DNA of 64,000 bases from UBA2357 sp002344625. Lineage in GTDB: Bacteria; Pseudomonadota; Gammaproteobacteria; Burkholderiales; Rhodocyclaceae. Shown piece after piece: positions 59,076 to 64,000 of this stretch. Location of the stretch: the NCBI GenBank assembly GCA_937995335.1, contig CALKIH010000049.1:75192-139191 (forward strand). Reading direction: 5' to 3'. Within the stretch, counting starts at the first letter, position 1. Every line of letters begins with the position of its first letter. A model generated the notes under the pieces. It saw only the letters and a program-made list of their open reading frames with translations. It made no database searches and had not been told where the DNA came from. The translations under genes were made by a program, and so were the position numbers.

Positions 59076-59720
59076 TCAGTCGGTTTTGTCGCGATATTGG
59101 CACAGATCGCGCACGATGCACGCGCCGCAGGCGGGTTTGCGCGCGGTGCACACGTAGCGGCCATGCAGGATCAGCCAGTGGTGGGCGTTCTTGAGGTAGG
59201 CGCGCGGCACCCGCCGCATCAGCGCGTCCTCGACCGCCACCACATCCTTGCCGGGCGCCAGTCCGGTGCGGTTCGAAAGCCGGAAGATATGGGTGTCGAC
59301 CGCCATCACCGCGTCGCCGAACACGGTGTTCAGCACCACGTTCGCAGTCTTGCGCCCGACCCCGGGCAAGGCCTCGAGCGCTGCCCGGTCGTGCGGGACC
59401 TCGCCGCCATGGTGCTCGAGGAGCAGGCGCGAGAGCGCGATCGTGTTGCGCGCCTTGTTGCGGAATAGGCCGATGGTCTTGATCAGTTCGGTGACGCGCA
59501 CTTCGCCCAGGCTCAGCATCGCCTCGGGGGTCGACGCCTCGGCGAACAGGCGCCGGGTCGCGATATTCACGCTCTTGTCGGTGGCCTGCGCCGACAGTAC
59601 GACTGCGACCAGCAACTGGTACGGGCTGGCGTACTCGAGCTCGGTGACCGGGTGCGGATTGGCTTCGGCCAGGCGCTGAAAGAAGTTCAGTACCGCGTCG
59701 CGTTTCATCGGCCGGTTCAT
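59076..59720 (-). CDS. nth: Endonuclease III
   Basis: A 214-residue DNA glycosylase/AP lyase for oxidised pyrimidines. It has the helix-hairpin-helix LPGVGRKTANVVLN with catalytic Lys, the catalytic Asp in AVDTHIFR, and the C-terminal [4Fe-4S] loop with C-x6-C-x2-C-x5-C (CTARKPACGACIVRDLC). The ATG at 59720 overlaps the rnfE stop (ATGA); another ATG at 59708 is less likely. Confidence 0.97.
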   Translation of the reverse strand: MNRPMKRDAVLNFFQRLAEANPHPVTELEYASPYQLLVAVVLSAQATDKSVNIATRRLFAEASTPEAMLSLGEVRVTELIKTIGLFRNKARNTIALSRLLLEHHGGEVPHDRAALEALPGVGRKTANVVLNTVFGDAVMAVDTHIFRLSNRTGLAPGKDVVAVEDALMRRVPRAYLKNAHHWLILHGRYVCTARKPACGACIVRDLCQYRDKTD

Positions 59721-60448
59721 CCGGGCGTGCCCGCACCGGCGTTCGTGCGCGGCGAGGCTGCGGGCGCGCCGGTCGCGAGAGGGGCCACGCTTGCGCGCCC
59801 TGGGGTGGCACGCGCCGCCGCACGCGCGTTGATCCAGTTGAACAGCGCGATCAGGCAGCCGAGGGCGAAAAACGCGCCTGGCGGCAGGATGGCGACCAGA
59901 AAGCCCGGGTAGTCGTCGCCGAAGACCGAAATGGCCGCAAGCGAAGGGACGATCATGTCGATGCCGCTGAAGAGCGTGCCGGTGCCCAGCAACTCGCGCA
60001 TGCCGCCCAGGATCGCCAGAACCAGCAGCAGGCCCACGCCCATCATGACGCCGTCGGCGGTCGACGCCAGCGGGCCGTTCTTGGCGGCGAATGCTTCGAC
60101 CCGTGCGAGCACGATGCAGTTGGTGACGATCAGCGGAATGAAGATGCCCAGCACCAGATAAAGGTCGTGCAGGAAGGCGTTGAACGACAGGTCGACGACG
60201 GTGACCAGCGCCGCGATGATCAGGATGAATACCGGAATGCGGATTTCGTGGGGGATGAAGTTGCGCAAGGACGCGACGGCGAGATTGGAAACCGCCATGA
60301 CCAGCGTGGTGGCCAGGCCGAGGCTGACCGCATTGACCAGGGTGGTGCTGACGGCAAGAATGGGGCACAGGCCCAGCAACTGAACCAGCCCGGTGTTCTG
60401 CTGCCAGACGCCGTTTTGCGCAATCTCGCGAAACACCCGTGCGTTCAT
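59717..60448 (-). CDS. rnfE: Rnf electron transport complex subunit E
   Basis: A 243-residue inner-membrane protein with about six helices, paralogue of RnfA/NqrD. NTGLVQLLGLCPILAVSTTLVNAVSLGLA-type sequence opens it (with the conserved Cys), LGIFIPLIVTNCIVLARVEAFA follows, and GGMRELLGTGTLFSG is typical. The last 40 residues or so are a Pro/Ala-rich tail absent from the core fold. Part of the Rnf complex that couples ferredoxin:NAD oxidoreduction to ion movement. Overlaps rnfG and nth. Confidence 0.96.
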   Translation of the reverse strand: MNARVFREIAQNGVWQQNTGLVQLLGLCPILAVSTTLVNAVSLGLATTLVMAVSNLAVASLRNFIPHEIRIPVFILIIAALVTVVDLSFNAFLHDLYLVLGIFIPLIVTNCIVLARVEAFAAKNGPLASTADGVMMGVGLLLVLAILGGMRELLGTGTLFSGIDMIVPSLAAISVFGDDYPGFLVAILPPGAFFALGCLIALFNWINARAAARATPGRASVAPLATGAPAASPRTNAGAGTPG

Positions 60449-61128
60449 TTCGATACGTCCTCGAGTCTGGCGCCCGCCGCCGCGTGGAACAAGGTGTCAG
60501 CGTGTTCGATCGCGAAGCGCGCGGCCCGCCCGATCGCGTGGGTGGTCGCGCGTGCGCTGATCGTGGCGCCGGCCGGGGCGTCGAAGTGTCCGCCGTCGCG
60601 TTTGACCGTCCAGCGCGCGGGCGTGACTTCGGCGAAGCTCACGCCGTCGAATTGTGTGATCCAGGGGCGAGTCTTGTTGCGGTCCTTGCGCGGATCGATG
60701 TAGTCGCCCAGGCCGGGCGTTTCGCGGTGTTCGGTGACCCGCGCGCCGTGAACCCGCCCGTCCGCGGCGACGGCGACGGCGAGTGCGATTCTGCCCGCAT
60801 AGCCGTCGGTTGCGACGGTTTCGATGATCAGCGCCACCGGTTCGCCGTGCAGACGGGCCCTGAAGATGCGTCCGCCGTGGGCGAGACCCAGTGTCGGCGT
60901 GGGGCCGATGTCGATGTGATCCGCGAGCAAGTCGTTGTCGAAATACGCCGCGGGCAGCAGTTCGTTGATCAGGCGCAGCCGGGCGGCGTTCTGCGATGCC
61001 TCGATGGTGGGCCGGGTGAGGGTGTAGGCGCTCGCCATCAACGCGGTGAAGGCCACGGTAAACAGCACCATGATGCCGGCTGCGCGCAGCGAGGTGCGGG
61101 TGGCGGTGCGCGCGTCGGCGGCCCTCAT
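60445..61128 (-). CDS. rnfG: Rnf electron transport complex subunit G
   Basis: A 227-residue protein with one N-terminal transmembrane helix (about 15-38) and a periplasmic FMN-binding domain. HRETPGLGDYID is the substrate-side motif, and the Thr in AGATISARA is the likely site of covalently bound FMN, although the residue before GAT is Ala rather than Ser or Thr. The ATG at 61128 overlaps the rnfD stop. Length is normal for the family. Confidence 0.93.
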   Translation of the reverse strand: MRAADARTATRTSLRAAGIMVLFTVAFTALMASAYTLTRPTIEASQNAARLRLINELLPAAYFDNDLLADHIDIGPTPTLGLAHGGRIFRARLHGEPVALIIETVATDGYAGRIALAVAVAADGRVHGARVTEHRETPGLGDYIDPRKDRNKTRPWITQFDGVSFAEVTPARWTVKRDGGHFDAPAGATISARATTHAIGRAARFAIEHADTLFHAAAGARLEDVSK

Positions 61129-62132
61129 CGCGATCGCTCCCGGCGATGGCCGAATACCCGCGGCTGGGTTTTCAGGTCGATCAGCGGCACGCACATGTTC
61201 ATCAGCAGGACCGCGAACGCGATGCCATCGGGAAACGCGCCGAACACGCGGATGAGATAGGCGATGAGCGCGATGCCGGCGGCGAAGATAAGCTTGCCGA
61301 TCGGCGTGGTCGCGCCCGAGACCGGGTCGGTGACGATGAAGAACGCGGCGAGCATCGTGCCCCCGCTGGCGAGATGGAACACCGGCGAGGCGAACTGCGC
61401 CGGGTCGCCCAGCCAGAAGACGCCCGATATCGCCGCCATGGCAGCGATGAAGCCCGCCGGCATGTGCCAGGTGATGACGCCGCGGGCCAGCAGGAACAGC
61501 CCCCCCAGCATGTGGCCGGCGGCGACCCATTCCCAGCCGCGGCCGCCCAAAGCGCCGAAGCCATCCTGTTGCAGCACCGACGCGACGCTGGAGGTGCCGG
61601 TGTGCAACGCGGTTCGCAAGGCGTCGAGCGCGGTCGCGCCGGTGATGGCGTCCAGCTCGCGCGTGCCACCCAGAATCAGCGCGAGCTGGGTGTCGAAGTC
61701 GAGCGCGCCGGCCACCGGCCACTGCGACATCAGCGACGGATAGGCGATGATCATCGTGCAGTAGGCGACCATGGCAGGGTTGAAGGGGTTCTGACCGAGT
61801 CCGCCGTACAGTTGCTTGGCGACGACGATGCCGATCAGCACCGCGAGCGCGGTCAGCCACCACGGGACGATGGGCGGAAGGCACAACGCGATGAGGGCGG
61901 CGCTGACCAGTGCGGACAGATCGCTCAGTGCGGGCTTGAGCGGGCGCTTTCTGAGTTTGAGAACCAGGGCCTCGGCGGCGAGCGCGGTTGCGCATGCGAT
62001 CCCCAGATTGACCAGGATGCCCGCACCGATCTGCCACACATAGGCGGCCACGCCGGGCACGAGACCCAGCAGCACCGTCAGCATGATGCTTTGCACGTGC
62101 GCCGGTTTGCGGACGTAGGGTGACTGGATCAT
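61125..62132 (-). CDS. rnfD: Rnf electron transport complex subunit D
   Basis: A 335-residue membrane protein with about nine helices. SPYVRKPAHVQSIMLTVLLGLVPG opens it, GLGQNPFNPAMVAY is the quinone/flavin loop found in RnfD/NqrB, and the Thr in DPVSGATTPIGKL is the covalent FMN site. Overlaps both neighbours by ATGA. Member of the Rnf complex. Confidence 0.96.
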   Translation of the reverse strand: MIQSPYVRKPAHVQSIMLTVLLGLVPGVAAYVWQIGAGILVNLGIACATALAAEALVLKLRKRPLKPALSDLSALVSAALIALCLPPIVPWWLTALAVLIGIVVAKQLYGGLGQNPFNPAMVAYCTMIIAYPSLMSQWPVAGALDFDTQLALILGGTRELDAITGATALDALRTALHTGTSSVASVLQQDGFGALGGRGWEWVAAGHMLGGLFLLARGVITWHMPAGFIAAMAAISGVFWLGDPAQFASPVFHLASGGTMLAAFFIVTDPVSGATTPIGKLIFAAGIALIAYLIRVFGAFPDGIAFAVLLMNMCVPLIDLKTQPRVFGHRRERSR

Positions 62133-63787
62133 CGCGGGTCCTGGTCGGCGCCGAGGCGCTTGCGGCGCGCCTCGATGGCCGCGATTTCGGCCTGTTTTTC
62201 GGGGCTGAGCGTGTCGATCTCGGCGTTCTTCGGCACCGCGGCCGCTCGTTGCGCCTTGGCGCGTGCCAGTGCGGCCGCGATCAGCGCCTTCTTGGGGTCT
62301 TCGGCATCCGCGCCGGCTGCTGGGGCGCCCGTCGTCGGCGCCTTGCTGGCCAGCGCGGCCTGGGTCTCGGCCGCCTTGGCGGCCAGGCGCGTGGCCTTTT
62401 CCTGCTTTTCGCGCGTCTGCCGGAAATTGCGGAACTCGAAGCGCTCGCGCGACGCGTCGGCGGCCTGCTGGTCGCGTTCGCGCGCCCAGATCTCGCTCTT
62501 GGCGAAGCGGTAGTAATCGACCAGCGGGATGTGCGACGGACATACGAACGCACAGCAACCGCATTCGATGCAGTCGAACAGGTGGTACGCCTGCGCCTTG
62601 CCGAAATTGCGTGAACGCGCGTGCCAGTAGAGTTCGAACGGTTGGAGGTCGACCGGGCATGCACGTGCACAGGCGCCGCAGCGTATGCACGGCAGTTCGG
62701 GTTCCCGGGGGGGAAACAGCCCGGGCGGCGCTGCGATCACGCAGTTGCTGCCCTTGAGGATGGGAACGCGCAGATCGGGCAATGCAAAACCCATCATCGG
62801 TCCGCCGAGAATGAAACGTTCGGTGTCGGCGCGGACCCGGGCGAGCGACGCCAGCGCTTCGATCGACGTGCCGATCAGCACTTCGTAGTTGCCCGGGTGG
62901 ACGACGTTGCCGGTGAACGTCACGATGCGCGAGATCAAGGGTTCGCCGAACGCGACCGCGCGGTGCACGGCCAGTGCGGTCGCGACGTTGAAGCACTGTA
63001 CGCCGTACTCGAAGCCGGGCTGGCCATGCGGGATCTCGATGCCGGTCAAGACCCTGATCAACTGTTTCTCGCCACCGGACGGATAGATCGAAGGTACGGC
63101 CACGATTTCGGCAGGCACGTCGAGCGCGGCCGCCGCTGCCCGCATGGAGGCGATCGCGGCGGGTTTGTCGTCTTCGATGCCGACGATGATGCGTCGGGCG
63201 CCGGCCAGTTCGAGCAGGATCCGCGCGCCTGCCATGATGCCGTCGGCGCGCTCGCGCATCAGCCGGTCGTCACAGGTGATCCAGGGTTCGCATTCGCCGC
63301 CATTGATGATGAGCGTGTCGATGCCGCTGCCGGTGCCGAGCTTGACATGGCTCGGAAACGCCGCGCCGCCCATGCCGACGATGCCGGCATCGCGCAGGAA
63401 CGCGAGCGCGCGCGCGCGTGGCGCCCGACGGTAGTCGAAGGGTGCGCGCGCGATCCATTCATCGCGACCATCGGGCTCGATCAGTACGCAGTGGGTGTCG
63501 AGACCGGACGGGTGGGCTATCGGATGCGTGCCGATTGCGCGCACCGTGCCCGAGGTGGGCGCATGCACCGCGGTTCCGTGGGGCCCCTCGGCGGTGCCGA
63601 TACACTGGCCCTTGAGCACCCTGTCGCCGGCCGCGACGACGCAGCGCGCCGCCGCGCGCGCGTTCTGGCGCAAGGCGACGGCCAGCATGTCCGGCAGGGG
63701 GGCGGGGCGGATCGGGGCTTCGGCCGACTCGGACTTGTGCGTATCCGGCTTCACGCCGCCATGAAACGAAAACAGTCGGGAGATCAT
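62129..63787 (-). CDS. rnfC: Rnf electron transport complex subunit C
   Basis: A 552-residue peripheral subunit that binds NADH and FMN. Glycine-rich GMGGAAFPSHVKLG and INGGECEPWITCDDRLM form the NAD/FMN site, and two [4Fe-4S] sites follow (CIRCGACARACP and CIECGCCAFVCP, about 370-425). The C-terminal 110 residues or so are Ala/Lys-rich and probably coiled, shorter than in E. coli RnfC. The ATG at 63787 overlaps the rnfB stop. Confidence 0.96.
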   Translation of the reverse strand: MISRLFSFHGGVKPDTHKSESAEAPIRPAPLPDMLAVALRQNARAAARCVVAAGDRVLKGQCIGTAEGPHGTAVHAPTSGTVRAIGTHPIAHPSGLDTHCVLIEPDGRDEWIARAPFDYRRAPRARALAFLRDAGIVGMGGAAFPSHVKLGTGSGIDTLIINGGECEPWITCDDRLMRERADGIMAGARILLELAGARRIIVGIEDDKPAAIASMRAAAAALDVPAEIVAVPSIYPSGGEKQLIRVLTGIEIPHGQPGFEYGVQCFNVATALAVHRAVAFGEPLISRIVTFTGNVVHPGNYEVLIGTSIEALASLARVRADTERFILGGPMMGFALPDLRVPILKGSNCVIAAPPGLFPPREPELPCIRCGACARACPVDLQPFELYWHARSRNFGKAQAYHLFDCIECGCCAFVCPSHIPLVDYYRFAKSEIWARERDQQAADASRERFEFRNFRQTREKQEKATRLAAKAAETQAALASKAPTTGAPAAGADAEDPKKALIAAALARAKAQRAAAVPKNAEIDTLSPEKQAEIAAIEARRKRLGADQDPR

Positions 63788-64000
63788 GCCGCCTTCCCGA
63801 TCTCGATCGCCGGATACTTCCATTTCCAGTTCTCGAGTGTTTCGCGGACCGGCTCCATGGTGATGCAATCGACCGGGCAGGGGGCAATGCATAGCTCGCA
63901 ACCGGTGCATAGCGGGATCACCACGGTATGCATCTGCTTGGCCGCGCCGACGATGGCGTCGACCGGACAGGCCTGGATGCACAGGGTGCAGCCGATGCAG
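63784..64000 (-). CDS. rnfB: Rnf electron transport complex subunit B, C-terminal part
   Basis: The last 72 codons of rnfB, running off the right edge of the window. Two [4Fe-4S] ferredoxin motifs are visible, CIGCTLCIQACPVDAI and CTGCELCIAPCPVDCI, followed by a short C-terminal tail ending EIGKAA. RnfB passes electrons from ferredoxin into the complex. The rest, with the membrane anchor, and rnfA lie outside. Confidence 0.93.
   Translation of the reverse strand, partial: CIGCTLCIQACPVDAIVGAAKQMHTVVIPLCTGCELCIAPCPVDCITMEPVRETLENWKWKYPAIEIGKAA

Noticed and set aside
1..64000. CRISPR arrays, tRNA or rRNA genes, insertion sequences
   Set aside because: Read for spaced direct repeats, tRNA arms and transposase frames on both strands; none found that I could support.

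Overview
The window is GC-rich chromosomal DNA of a betaproteobacterium. Gene content and order (rnfBCDGE-nth, radA, the yciB-yciI-bolA-ppiC block, mfd, ispDF, relA, ppk1/ppx, etfBA next to a 598-residue acyl-CoA dehydrogenase) fit the Rhodocyclales (Azoarcus/Thauera/Aromatoleum type) best. This is an inference from gene order recalled from memory, not a search. No rRNA, tRNA, CRISPR array, insertion sequence or prophage was seen.

Layout. 1-401: end of an M14 carboxypeptidase. 442-11681: the most unusual region. On one side are a Crp-family regulator and, divergently and only 24 bp away, a CHASE2-class III nucleotide cyclase, a FecR-TPR-outer-membrane-barrel gene split by a single-base frameshift, and a small lipoprotein. 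Converging on these is a four-gene operon: an 88-residue peptide with a double-glycine leader, a nine-cysteine protein of unknown function, an HlyD-type adaptor and a C39-peptidase ABC exporter. A CRP-type palindrome lies upstream of the peptide gene. Together they read as a cyclic-nucleotide-controlled system that makes and exports a peptide. 11797-17286: serB, aroG, mfd. 17287-18573: an island of visibly lower GC with an orphan methyltransferase and a 14-bp tandem duplication. 18574-23900: hydrolases, a CoA-transferase and two AmmeMemoRadiSam proteins. 24033-25245: ispD-ispF. 25306-29399: assorted single genes. 29533-35562: relA, ppk1 and ppx, the ppGpp/polyphosphate stress genes.

35813-44250: acyl-CoA metabolism (crotonase-like protein, TetR regulator with a clear operator, etfBA, acyl-CoA dehydrogenase) with a TatD-type hydrolase, a chemoreceptor that has a sigma-28 promoter, and a CbiM-like permease. 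44347-49628 (minus strand): a compact eight-gene run, ompR-envZ-persulfide dioxygenase-truncated globin-yciB-yciI-bolA-ppiC, mostly joined by start/stop overlaps and closed by a strong terminator. 49829-52264: a small secreted protein, then tsaB-rimI-UDG joined by overlaps. 52289-56061: lplT, a LysR regulator and radA. 56080-59065: HtpX-like protease, LemA and a DUF1841 protein. 59076-64000 (minus strand): nth and the Rnf ion-pumping complex (E, G, D, C and the end of B), every junction an ATGA overlap.

Limits. All calls come from reading the sequence and recalled family motifs. No alignment or database search was run. Start codons were moved inward from the longest open frame where a Shine-Dalgarno site, a signal peptide, a neighbour overlap or family N-termini argued for it.
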